Part shown: positions 17,727 to 26,157 of the stretch, piece by piece
How the letters are laid out: each line of letters opens with the position of its first letter
How positions within the stretch are numbered: position 1 is the first letter of the stretch
DNA from: Silvibacterium dinghuense
Lineage (GTDB): Bacteria > Acidobacteriota > Terriglobia > Terriglobales > Acidobacteriaceae
NCBI RefSeq assembly: GCF_004123295.1
Contig: NZ_SDMK01000001.1
Span: 1,116,001-1,180,000 of the forward strand
Length of the DNA: 64,000 bases
Direction: 5' to 3'
Notes under the pieces: model-generated
What the model was told of the DNA's origin: nothing
Database searches by the model: none
Seen by the model: the letters and a program-made list of their open reading frames with translations, nothing else
Translations under genes and position numbers: made by a program

Positions 17727-19604
17727 TTGTTCTCACGGCTTTCGCGCAGTTTTCTTTCGGGCCTCGGAGTGATGGCCCTTGCTTTTTCGCCGGCGCTGCG
17801 CGCCCAATCGCCGCAAGCGGCCCCGCCGGCCGCGGAACAGCAACAGGGAGGCATGGCAGGCGGCAACTCTACCGGCGGCGTCCACGCCGCCGTGCACGAT
17901 GCCCAGAACCGCCCCATCACCGCGGGCGGTTTCGTCGACTCCGGCCCCATCGTCTTTCAAGACATCTCGAAGCAGGCCGGGCTCACGACGTGGCACCACA
18001 CCATGGGCTCTCCGCAGAAGCAGTTCATCCTGGAGACCAATGGCTCAGGGATCGGGCTCATCGACTACGACAACGATGGCTGGCTCGACATCTACATCGT
18101 CAACGGCTCGAGCTTCGATGCGCTCGACGGCAAGACCACGCCGCCCAAGGCCGCGCTCTTCCATAACAATCACGACGGTACCTTTACCAATGTTGCCGAC
18201 AAGGCCGGTGTGACGAATGACCGCTGGGGCTTTGGCGTGGCTATCGGTGACTATGACAACGATGGGTGGCCGGATATCTTCGTCTGCAACTACGGCAAGA
18301 ACCGCCTTTATCACAATAATCACGATGGCACCTTCACCGATGTAGGCGAGAAGGCCGGCGTCCAGCTCGGCAACTGGTCGGCCGGCGCGACCTTCGGCGA
18401 CTACGATGGCGACGGCAAGCTCGATCTTTTCGTTGCCGGCTATGTTCACTTCGATCGCAACAATCTGCCGATTGCCGGCACCAAGGCCGTCTCCTACAAC
18501 TTCTGCAATTTCCGCGGCGTGGCGGTGATGTGCGGACCGCGCGGGCTGGAAGGCGAGCCCGATCATCTCTTCCGCAACAACGGAGACGGCACCTTCACCG
18601 ATGTCAGCGTGCAGACCGGCACCAACGATCCGAACAAGTATTACGGCTTTACTCCGGTCTTTGTGGATTTGAATAACGACGGCAAGGTCGATCTCGTCGT
18701 CGCCGATGATTCGACGCCGAACTATCTCTACATCAACAAGGGCGGCGGGAAATTCGAGGACGACAGCTATGCCTCGGGCTTTGCACTGAACCAGGACGGC
18801 CGCGAGGTCGCATCCATGGGGCTGGCGGTAGGCGACTATGAGAACACGGGTCTCGACAGCCTGTTGGTCACCACCTTTTCCGACGACTACAAGGTGCTTT
18901 TCCATAACGACGGCGACGCCAACTTCACCGATGTGAGCTACCATGCCGGCATCGCGCAGGACACGATTCCCTTCCTCGGATGGGGAGCCGAGTTTTTCGA
19001 CTATGACAACGATGGCTGGAAAGACCTGATGATGATCAACGGCCACGTTTATCCCGAGGTCGACAAGTACGACTGGGGCACTTCTTTCGCCCAGCGCCCG
19101 CTGCTGTATCACAACCATGGCGGCAAGAAGTTTGAGCTCGTGCCGCCGGTCAAGGACACTGGCCTGGCCGACGTCATTCCGGGACGCGGCGCGGCCTTCG
19201 GCGATCTCTTCAATGACGGCAAGATCGACGTCGTGATCAATGCGATCGATCACACGCCTGTGCTGCTGCGCAATGTCAGCAACGACCATCATCACTGGGT
19301 GGAGATGAAGCTTGTGGGCGGCCCGAAATCGCCGCGCGATGCTGTAGGGGCGACGGTCTATCTCACTGCCGCTGGCGTGAGACATCGCGACGATGTGCTC
19401 AGCGGCGGCAGCTATATCTCGTCCAACGATCAGCGTGTGCACTTCGGCATCGGCGATGCCACGACTGTGGATTCTGTCGAGATTCACTGGCCGAGCGGTG
19501 CGGTGGAAAAGATCAAGCTGCCGAACGTCGATCGCATCTTCACGGTGGAAGAAGGTAAAGGCATCACCGGCGAACTCTGCACCGCCTGCAAGGCAGCGAA
19601 ATAG
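17727..19604 (+). CDS. CRTAC1-type secreted protein with FG-GAP/VCBS and ASPIC/UnbV domains
   Basis: A 625-residue exported protein. A signal peptide (LSGLGVMALAFSPALRA-QS) and a low-complexity Gly/Pro/Gln linker precede a beta-propeller built from FG-GAP/VCBS blades with calcium-loop motifs (DYDNDGWLDIYI, DYDNDGWPDIFV, DYDGDGKLDLFV, DLNNDGKVDLVV, DYDNDGWKDLMM). The C-terminal ASPIC/UnbV domain follows (GATVYLTAAGVRHRDDVLSGGSYISSNDQRVHFGIG, WPSGAVEKIKLP). The start is TTG 17727, with AGGAG eight bases before it; no ATG gives the signal sequence. It follows the GH5 gene by 51 bp. Such proteins are usually thought to bind carbohydrate or act at the cell surface; the function here is unknown. 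Confidence 0.88.
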   Translation: MFSRLSRSFLSGLGVMALAFSPALRAQSPQAAPPAAEQQQGGMAGGNSTGGVHAAVHDAQNRPITAGGFVDSGPIVFQDISKQAGLTTWHHTMGSPQKQFILETNGSGIGLIDYDNDGWLDIYIVNGSSFDALDGKTTPPKAALFHNNHDGTFTNVADKAGVTNDRWGFGVAIGDYDNDGWPDIFVCNYGKNRLYHNNHDGTFTDVGEKAGVQLGNWSAGATFGDYDGDGKLDLFVAGYVHFDRNNLPIAGTKAVSYNFCNFRGVAVMCGPRGLEGEPDHLFRNNGDGTFTDVSVQTGTNDPNKYYGFTPVFVDLNNDGKVDLVVADDSTPNYLYINKGGGKFEDDSYASGFALNQDGREVASMGLAVGDYENTGLDSLLVTTFSDDYKVLFHNDGDANFTDVSYHAGIAQDTIPFLGWGAEFFDYDNDGWKDLMMINGHVYPEVDKYDWGTSFAQRPLLYHNHGGKKFELVPPVKDTGLADVIPGRGAAFGDLFNDGKIDVVINAIDHTPVLLRNVSNDHHHWVEMKLVGGPKSPRDAVGATVYLTAAGVRHRDDVLSGGSYISSNDQRVHFGIGDATTVDSVEIHWPSGAVEKIKLPNVDRIFTVEEGKGITGELCTACKAAK

Positions 19605-19609
19605 TCACC

Positions 19610-21292
19610 ATGACGGCTGCCTATCGCCTTGCTGCCTTTGCCTCTCTCCTCTTTGGCCTATCTCTTGCTGTTGCCCAGGATGCGTCTGTTCCTGGCAACT
19701 TTGTCGAAGTGACAGACCAGGTTGGTGTGCACTTCGAGCACCAGGCTCCGCATACCTCGCGCAAATATCTCATCGAGACGATGGGCTCGGGCGCCGCGCT
19801 CTTCGATTACGACAACGATGGACGGCTCGACCTCTTTCTCGTCAACGGCGCGCCCTACGGCGATCCCACGCCGAAGGGCACCATCCCGCAGAAGACCGGG
19901 CCGAAGTACTGGAACCGCCTCTACCACCAGAAGGCTGACGGCACCTTTGAGGATGTTACGGAGAAGGCCGGGCTCGAAGGTGTGGGCTACGGCATGGGTG
20001 TGGCCGTCGGAGACTACGACAACGACGGACGCGAGGATCTATTTGTAACCGCGCTGGGTGGAAATAAGCTTTACCACAACAACGGCGACGGCACGTTCAC
20101 GGATGTCACAGCCAAAGCCGGTGTCGGCGGCAGCGGATGGTCCACCTCCGCGGCCTGGGTCGATCTCGACAACGACGGACGGCTCGATCTCGTGGTGCTG
20201 CGCTACATCCAGTGGGACTGGGACGATGTTTACTGCGGCGAACATCGCGAAGGCTATCGCGGGTACTGCCATCCCGACGTCTTTCAGCCCATCTCCATGC
20301 TGGTCTATCACAACAACGGCGACGGCACGTTCACGGAAGAGGCTGCGAAGCTCGGTCTCGACAAGCCCGCGAAGGCACTGGGCATTGCGATTGCCGATTA
20401 CGACCGCGATGGGCACATCGACCTCTATGTCGCCAACGATTCGATGGTGGAGTTCCTCTTCCACAACAAGGGCAACGGCACGTTCGAAGAGGTCGGCCTC
20501 GATTCGCAGGTGGCCGTCGATGGCGAAGGGCGCACTTTTGCCGGCATGGGCATCGACTTTGCGGACTACAACAACGACGGACTGCCGGACGTTGTCGTCG
20601 ATGACCTTGCCAACCAGAAGTACGCGCTCTTTACCAACGCAGGCGACGGCACGTTCAACTACGCGAGCTACATGACCGGCATCGCCGGCATGACGCTGCT
20701 GCACTCCGGCTGGGGCGTGCGTTTTCTCGACTACGACAACGACGGCTGGAAGGATCTGCTCTTCGCGCAGGGCCATGACCTCGACACTATCGAGCTGACC
20801 TCGCCGCAGCTTCACTACCGCGAGCCGCTGCTGCTGGCGCGTAATCTCGGCGGCAAGAAATTCGTCGATGTCTCTTCTGTCTCCGGCGATGTGTTTACGA
20901 AGCGCTGGGTGGGACGCGGCATGGCCACAGGCGACATCAACAACGACGGGCTTGAGGATGTGGTCGTGACCGAGAACGGCGGGCCAGCGCATGTGCTGCT
21001 CAACGAGACGAAGACCGCGAATCACTGGATCGGTTTCAGCCTTGTGGGTCACAAAAGCAATCGCGACGCCATCGGAGCAGTGATCAAGATTACCACTCCG
21101 CAGGGTTCACAATGGGCTACGGTGACGACGGCATCGAGCTATCTCTCCGCGAGCGATAAGCGGGTGGAGTTCGGCCTCGGCCGAGAGGCTTCCGTGCAAT
21201 CAGTCGAGATTCGCTGGCCGAGCGGCATTGTGCAGACGCTCAAAGATGTGAAGAGCGGCCAATACCTCAAGGTCGACGAGCCGGATAAGTAA
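19610..21292 (+). CDS. CRTAC1-type secreted protein, second copy
   Basis: A 560-residue paralogue of the preceding gene, starting 5 bp after its stop, so surely co-transcribed. A signal peptide (MTAAYRLAAFASLLFGLSLAVA) is followed by VCBS/FG-GAP blades carrying DYDNDGRLDLFLVNG, DYDNDGREDLFVT, DLDNDGRLDLVVL, DYDRDGHIDLYV, DYNNDGLPDVVV, DYDNDGWKDLLF and DINNDGLEDVVV. A C-terminal ASPIC/UnbV domain (GAVIKITTPQGSQWATVTTA, VEIRWPSGIVQTLKDV) closes it. It lacks the low-complexity linker of its neighbour. A predicted calcium-stabilised surface or periplasmic propeller; the partner may be the GH5 enzyme or its product. Confidence 0.88.
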   Translation: MTAAYRLAAFASLLFGLSLAVAQDASVPGNFVEVTDQVGVHFEHQAPHTSRKYLIETMGSGAALFDYDNDGRLDLFLVNGAPYGDPTPKGTIPQKTGPKYWNRLYHQKADGTFEDVTEKAGLEGVGYGMGVAVGDYDNDGREDLFVTALGGNKLYHNNGDGTFTDVTAKAGVGGSGWSTSAAWVDLDNDGRLDLVVLRYIQWDWDDVYCGEHREGYRGYCHPDVFQPISMLVYHNNGDGTFTEEAAKLGLDKPAKALGIAIADYDRDGHIDLYVANDSMVEFLFHNKGNGTFEEVGLDSQVAVDGEGRTFAGMGIDFADYNNDGLPDVVVDDLANQKYALFTNAGDGTFNYASYMTGIAGMTLLHSGWGVRFLDYDNDGWKDLLFAQGHDLDTIELTSPQLHYREPLLLARNLGGKKFVDVSSVSGDVFTKRWVGRGMATGDINNDGLEDVVVTENGGPAHVLLNETKTANHWIGFSLVGHKSNRDAIGAVIKITTPQGSQWATVTTASSYLSASDKRVEFGLGREASVQSVEIRWPSGIVQTLKDVKSGQYLKVDEPDK

Positions 21293-21301
21293 CCATTATC
21301 G

Positions 21302-23362
21302 TTACGATTTTTTCAGCGTGATGACGGTCACGCTCTCGTGGGGAAAGACGCAGCGCAGCTTTCCGCCTTTTACTGCCACCGCGGACTCTTTCGGAATCAC
21401 AGACTGCGGATTGTCGTCGGTGTTCTCGTTGTAGAGGCTCGGCGCATCCAGCGTTTTCACCTGCGCCGTCGCTGCGGCGGCAAAGCCCTGCACGTCGATA
21501 TCTGTCGTCAGATCCCGCGTCAGATGCCGGTTTACTACGAAGAGGGTCAGCGTATCGCCAGCATCGTTCTTGGCCGCTACCGTGTCGAGATACGGTACGT
21601 CGGCGATATTCGGCAGGCGCGTGATCCCGTCTTTCACCGCATAGGAGCCAGTGGAGCCGGTGATTGCAACCGGCGTCGTCGCATCCGCGCCCGCGTACAT
21701 CTGGAAGACATAGTACGCAGGGGCCGCGTAGACCTGGCCGCGCTTCTTCCAAATACCCGCGAACTCCATGATGCCCGTCATGTCGGAGACCGGCACCACG
21801 TCCGCATTCTGCATCAGCATATTGAAGAAGGCCGCCGCGGCGATCGCTCCTCCCATATTCGTGAAGCGCGGCGTATCCGGGCGATGTCCCACGAAGAGCC
21901 ACTCTGTGAATGCGATATGCGTTTTGTGCGCAAAGGCCGGCGTGCCGTCCATCTGCTGCTGCATCTCGCGCAGTTGCCGCCCGAGCTGCACCGGGAGCGC
22001 AAAGGTGGCCTGCGCCAGGAAATCCGCATTCGGACTGGGCTTCACCGTCGCATCGGTCGTGACGACAAAATGCGTGGAGAGGTAGTCGAAGGTTCCCGCG
22101 GGATTCGTCAGCTGCGCCGCATTCCACTGCTGGAAGTGATCGGGGTCCTGGCCGGTCGCAATCAACTTCGCCCTGGGGTCGACGGCACGGATCGCCTCGC
22201 TCATCTCCTTCGTGCGCGCCGGCAGTTGCTGCAACGTCGGCCAGCCCAGATTCCAGCTGCCCCAGAGCTCGTTGCCCAGCTCCCAATGCAGGCCGCCGGC
22301 ATCGCTGTTGAACCTGTTGTCCACGTACTTCACCCAGGCCGCGGCCTCTTCGGGCGTGCCGCTGCCGAGGTTCACGGCGACCTGCGGCTCGGCACCGATC
22401 AGCTTGCAGAAGCGAAGGAATTCATCGGTGCCGAAGGTGTTGTACTCGGGAATGCCCCATGCGATGTTCAGCATGCTTACACGCTTGTCCTCAGGGCCGA
22501 TGCCGTCCTTCCAGTGATAGCCAGAGGTGAAGTTGCCGCCGAAGCGCACCAGCGGCGTGTGCATCTCGCGCGCCATCTTCACCTCGTCCGGATCGAGGCC
22601 GCCGAGCCCGTTCTCGAGCGCATCGGCCGGAAAGAGGTCGATGTTGTCGAGGTCCACGCGTTCCTCGCCGTCTACCAGGACCACGAAGTCTGCCGGCTCC
22701 AGCCGCTGCAGCTTGCCTTGCGGTATTTGCAGCGTGAAAAGATATTTCGTCCAATTTGTATCCGTGGCGGTGACAGTTGTGCTGGCGATCACTTCCAGCG
22801 AATGATGCCGCCGGATCTGCATGGTCAGCGTCGCCGGGCCGAGCAGATGTTTCGCCCACAGGCTGCCCTGATAGCTCAGCTCACGCTGCACGGGCAGATA
22901 CACGCGCTGGACAATGCCCGTGGCTTCTCCCGGCACGCCCAGGACCTCCAGCGAACGCCAGGAGTTTGCCGCATCGCCCCAGTGCGGCTCATAGCGGTTG
23001 CCCTGCCGCACATCGAGCGGACGCCACGGCAGAGGCAATCCCAGCCGCGAGGCTTCACTCAGCTCCGGCTGCTCACGCAGCATTTCCGCGATGTGATTTG
23101 TGTCCCAGAGGTTCTCTTCGAGGCTCGGATTCTCGAGCACCTGGGCCCAGAGCCCGTTATAGGTGGAGTTGCCGATGGGCTCGAGAAAGCTGCCGAAGAT
23201 GGTCCGCGGGATGCGATAGCCTGCCGCCTTCGCAGCATCCACATGCAGGCTCACCACGGAGGGCGGCGCCTGGGTCTCGGAGATCTGCGCGGAGAGAGAA
23301 AGCGGCAGAACTGCCCATGCAGTTCCGGCGAGCAGAGGGAAAAACCAGCGTGCGAGCGTCAT
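21302..23362 (-). CDS. alpha-L-arabinofuranosidase, GH51
   Basis: A 686-residue exported enzyme that removes arabinofuranosyl residues from arabinan or arabinoxylan. A signal peptide (MTLARWFFPLLAGTAWAVLP) is followed by an N-terminal domain (IFGSFLEPIGNSTYNGLWAQVLENPS), a TIM barrel and a C-terminal beta domain. The acid/base glutamate is E365 in HWELGNELWGSW and the nucleophile E487 in THIAFTEWLFVG. The start 23362 is preceded by GGAG nine bases upstream; the reading frame extends 42 codons further but without a signal peptide. A perfect LacI-type operator lies ~110 bp upstream. It converges on the CRTAC1 genes with a 9 bp gap. Confidence 0.9.
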   Translation of the reverse strand: MTLARWFFPLLAGTAWAVLPLSLSAQISETQAPPSVVSLHVDAAKAAGYRIPRTIFGSFLEPIGNSTYNGLWAQVLENPSLEENLWDTNHIAEMLREQPELSEASRLGLPLPWRPLDVRQGNRYEPHWGDAANSWRSLEVLGVPGEATGIVQRVYLPVQRELSYQGSLWAKHLLGPATLTMQIRRHHSLEVIASTTVTATDTNWTKYLFTLQIPQGKLQRLEPADFVVLVDGEERVDLDNIDLFPADALENGLGGLDPDEVKMAREMHTPLVRFGGNFTSGYHWKDGIGPEDKRVSMLNIAWGIPEYNTFGTDEFLRFCKLIGAEPQVAVNLGSGTPEEAAAWVKYVDNRFNSDAGGLHWELGNELWGSWNLGWPTLQQLPARTKEMSEAIRAVDPRAKLIATGQDPDHFQQWNAAQLTNPAGTFDYLSTHFVVTTDATVKPSPNADFLAQATFALPVQLGRQLREMQQQMDGTPAFAHKTHIAFTEWLFVGHRPDTPRFTNMGGAIAAAAFFNMLMQNADVVPVSDMTGIMEFAGIWKKRGQVYAAPAYYVFQMYAGADATTPVAITGSTGSYAVKDGITRLPNIADVPYLDTVAAKNDAGDTLTLFVVNRHLTRDLTTDIDVQGFAAAATAQVKTLDAPSLYNENTDDNPQSVIPKESAVAVKGGKLRCVFPHESVTVITLKKS

Positions 23363-23473
23363 CAGCCTATCTCCAATGATCTCCGGTTCTCTCCGGAGCG
23401 GGCAGCAATCGACATCATGGAAAACCCGGCGTTCAGCATACCGGGTGAAAAGGGGGCATGGGGTGATCGGAAT

Positions 23474-23487
23474 TGTAAGCGCTTCCA
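23474..23487. promoter_or_regulatory. LacI-type operator between GH51 and CocE genes
   Basis: TGTAAGCGCTTCCA fits TGNAANCGNTTNCA exactly. It lies in the divergent gap, 112 bp from the GH51 start and 115 bp from the hydrolase start. Confidence 0.65.
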
Positions 23488-23601
23488 TTCATCTTCGTAA
23501 ACGTCTAAAAAGCCTGTTTCATCAGCACTTTCCGCATTGGCGACCACATAGCGGCCATATACACTGAAGCTCTTCGCCTCCCTGCCCAAGGAGTTCTGCC
23601 C

Positions 23602-25734
23602 ATGCCTGTCCTCCCACTGTCGCGCCGCGTCACCCTGGCACTGCTTCTGTCCACGTTTCCCGGGCTTCCCGGGCTTTCGGGCTTTGCCCAATCCGGCAAC
23701 CTGGACCGTTTCGCGGGCGAATACAGCGAGAAGTCCGAGCCCGATGTGGTCTATTCCGTGTTTGCCGCGGGGGATCACCTGACCATTGAAACCGCGCGCT
23801 CGACCGCCATGGTGCTCACTCCGGCCGGAGGCAATGATTTCACGACCGAAGGCAGCAAGCTGCGCTATGAGTTCACCAGCGCCGACGGCGGCAAGGCGAC
23901 CGCCCTTCACTGGACACGCAGCGTTCGCGGCGTTCCCACTCCGACCGAGGCAGCTCGCGTCAGCGACACTCCGGAACACAATCACTTCCGTCCGTATAGC
24001 CGGCAGGAGGTGATGATCCCCATGCGCGACGGGATCAAGCTACATGCGATCATCCTACGCCCCACAGACACGCATGAGCCACTGCCCTTCATGATGCAGC
24101 GCACGCCCTATGGCGTCGACGGCTATGTGCCCGATCGCATCAACGCGCAGTTCACCGAGCTGGCACAGAGCGGCTATATCTTCGTGATGGAGGACATTCG
24201 CGGCCGGTACGAGTCGCAGGGCCAGTTCGTGATGATGCGTCCCATCGCGGCACACCATGATCCCCACTCCTCCGATACAAAGAACACGGACGAGAGCACC
24301 GACACCTACGACACCGTGGCGTGGCTCATCAAGAATGTTCCCGAGAACAATGGTCGCGTAGGCGTTGCGGGTGTCTCCTATCCCGGGTTTCTTGCTGCCG
24401 AGGCAGGTATCGATCCGCACCCCGCGGTGAAGGCCATCTCTCCGCAGGCGCCGATGACGGACGTGTGGGTTGGCGACGACTTCTTTCACAACGGTGCATT
24501 TCGTCAGACATACGGTTACGATTACGTGCTCGGTATGGAGTCGAGCAAGGAAGCGACCTTCCAGCCGCTTAAAGAAGATGCCTACGACTTCTTTCTGAAG
24601 GCCGGCTCCTTCGCGGCGGCGGGCAAATCGAATGTTGACGACCTGCCTACGGGAAAGGCGTTTCTTGCGCATCCCGGTTATGACGACTTCTGGCAGTCGC
24701 GTGCCGTGCAACCGCACCTCGATCGCGTCACCGTGCCCACGCTCGAAGTGGGCGGCTGGTGGGACCAGGAAGATATGTGGGGGCCGCAGGCGGAATACGC
24801 CGCGCTCAAACCGCATGACGCGCAGCACGAGGTGTACATCGCGCTTGGGCCCTGGAATCACGGTCAATGGACGCTCACCACGCGGCATCTTGGCGCAGTC
24901 GACTTCGGCTCCGCGACCGGCGACTGGTTCCGGCAGCACATCGAGGCGCCATTCTTTGCGCATTATCTTAAGGACCAGCCGGGCTTCGATGCGGAGAGCG
25001 CGATCAGCTTCCAGACAGGATCGAATACGTGGAAGCAATACCCGGTGTGGCCGCCGAAACAGGGGATCGTGGAGCGCAATCTTTATCTCGGCACCGATCA
25101 CGCGCTCAGCTTCGACAGGCCTGCGGCCGCAGAGGCTTTCACGGCATACACGTCCGATCCTGCTTCGCCTGTGAACTATCGCAAGCGGCCGATTGAGGCA
25201 ACCTATTCCCCGACCGGATCGCACTGGTATTACTGGCTGGTCGAGAATCAGAAGCCGTATGAGACGCGCAGCGATGTGGCCACGTGGAAGACTCCGGTCC
25301 TCGATCACGACGTGACCATCACCGGCGATGTGCTGGCCGATATCCTCGCCTCAACCTCGGGCACAGACTCCGACTGGGTGGTGAAGCTCATCGACGAGAA
25401 CCCGGACGATGCCAGCCTGGGCAACATGGCGGGCTATCAGCTGATGGTGGTCGATGAGATCTTCCGCGGCCGCTATCGCGAGAGCTACGAGCATCCGCAG
25501 GCGATCCCGGCAGGCAAGCCGGAGGAGTACAAGTTCAGCCTGCACGGCGCGGACCATGTTTTCAAGCAGGGCCATCGCATCGTGGTGCAGGTGCAGAGCA
25601 GCTGGTTCCCGCTCTACGACCGCAATCCGCAGACCTTCGTGCCCAACATCATGAAGGCGAAGCCCTCCGACTACAAGGCTGCCGAACAGCACATCTATGC
25701 GAGTTCGCATATCGTGCTGCCGGTAGCGGAATAA
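23602..25734 (+). CDS. CocE/NonD family hydrolase, alpha-amino-acid ester hydrolase-like
   Basis: A 710-residue exported serine hydrolase. A signal peptide (RRVTLALLLSTFPGLPGLSG-FAQ) and an extra N-terminal ~110-residue beta domain precede the alpha/beta-hydrolase core (YSRQEVMIPMRDGIKLHAIILRP, MQRTPYG, VMEDIRGRYESQGQF). The nucleophile is S259 in GVAGVSYPGF. A C-terminal jelly-roll typical of X-Pro dipeptidyl-peptidase C domains follows (DVLADILASTSGTDSDWVVKLID ... HRIVVQVQSSWFPLYDRNP). It resembles the alpha-amino-acid ester hydrolase branch more than cocaine esterases. The natural substrate is probably an acyl ester or a peptide. It is divergent from GH51 and may share its operator. Confidence 0.88.
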   Translation: MPVLPLSRRVTLALLLSTFPGLPGLSGFAQSGNLDRFAGEYSEKSEPDVVYSVFAAGDHLTIETARSTAMVLTPAGGNDFTTEGSKLRYEFTSADGGKATALHWTRSVRGVPTPTEAARVSDTPEHNHFRPYSRQEVMIPMRDGIKLHAIILRPTDTHEPLPFMMQRTPYGVDGYVPDRINAQFTELAQSGYIFVMEDIRGRYESQGQFVMMRPIAAHHDPHSSDTKNTDESTDTYDTVAWLIKNVPENNGRVGVAGVSYPGFLAAEAGIDPHPAVKAISPQAPMTDVWVGDDFFHNGAFRQTYGYDYVLGMESSKEATFQPLKEDAYDFFLKAGSFAAAGKSNVDDLPTGKAFLAHPGYDDFWQSRAVQPHLDRVTVPTLEVGGWWDQEDMWGPQAEYAALKPHDAQHEVYIALGPWNHGQWTLTTRHLGAVDFGSATGDWFRQHIEAPFFAHYLKDQPGFDAESAISFQTGSNTWKQYPVWPPKQGIVERNLYLGTDHALSFDRPAAAEAFTAYTSDPASPVNYRKRPIEATYSPTGSHWYYWLVENQKPYETRSDVATWKTPVLDHDVTITGDVLADILASTSGTDSDWVVKLIDENPDDASLGNMAGYQLMVVDEIFRGRYRESYEHPQAIPAGKPEEYKFSLHGADHVFKQGHRIVVQVQSSWFPLYDRNPQTFVPNIMKAKPSDYKAAEQHIYASSHIVLPVAE

Positions 25735-25745
25735 CGGACTGGCCG

Positions 25746-25796
25746 CTGCTGCGCGCAGGGCGACCCGCCTTCGGCCTCCGCTCCCTTCGGTCGCGA
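25746..25796 (+). repeat. second repeat family, copy 2
   Basis: CTGCTGCGCGCAGGGCGA, CCTTCGGCCTCCGCT and GGTCGCGA in the same order and spacing as at 9649-9700. Confidence 0.7.
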
Positions 25797-25812
25797 TCCC
25801 CTGATATGGGAA

Positions 25813-25838
25813 CCCACGTCTCAACCTCGAGACGTGGG
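25813..25838 (+). repeat. intergenic hairpin repeat, copy 7 (stem only)
   Basis: CCCACGTCTC / GAGACGTGGG with loop AACCTC, identical to copy 2, followed by GCACCCGAG. It sits between the converging CocE gene and the small membrane protein gene and may act as a terminator. Confidence 0.75.
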
Positions 25839-25874
25839 GCACCCGAGAAACGTGTCCTTCCAGCTGGGTTTGTT

Positions 25875-26030
25875 CTAACGGCGGTTGCCGCTCCCCAGAA
25901 ACTGCTGCCGGAAGCGTGTGCGGAACTGCTCCATGCTTGTGGGCTTGCGCAGCCCGAACCACAGGATCAGCATTCCCATCACCATCAGGTGCGAAAGCAC
26001 GATCAAAGCGCCGACAATCTCCAAAGCCAT
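25875..26030 (-). CDS. small single-pass membrane protein, 51 residues
   Basis: A 51-residue reading frame: MALEIVGALIVLSHLMVMGM, then LILWFGLRKPTSMEQ, then a basic tail FRTRFRQQFLGSGNRR. One transmembrane helix (about residues 5-26) is followed by a positively charged cytoplasmic tail with an Arg/Gln amphipathic pattern. GGAAGGAG lies about nine bases before the ATG, a better ribosome site than many neighbours have. It lies downstream of, and in the same direction as, the AraC-type regulator, with 127 bp between them. I do not know its family. The good ribosome site, clean topology and otherwise empty gap argue that it is real. Confidence 0.65.
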   Translation of the reverse strand: MALEIVGALIVLSHLMVMGMLILWFGLRKPTSMEQFRTRFRQQFLGSGNRR

Positions 26031-26157
26031 GGCGATTTCTCCTTCCGTCCGCGGGCGGCGGCAATGGAAAAGCAGCCCGCTCTGGCTCTGTTATAGGAGC
26101 TGACGCGGAGAGGATGGGTCTATTCCTGCGCTGCTGTATCTGTTCCTGCGATGAAGT

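Noticed and set aside
18045-19487. 480-codon minus-strand frame over the first CRTAC1-type gene
   Set aside because: It is a shadow of DYDNDG-type repeats read backwards, with Val/Ile/Asp-rich patterns but no real domain.
21338-23500. Very long plus-strand open frame opposite the GH51 gene (about 720 codons)
   Set aside because: It is the antisense of a clear GH51 enzyme; its translation is Arg/His-rich and shows no recognisable motif, as expected for a shadow frame in GC-rich DNA.
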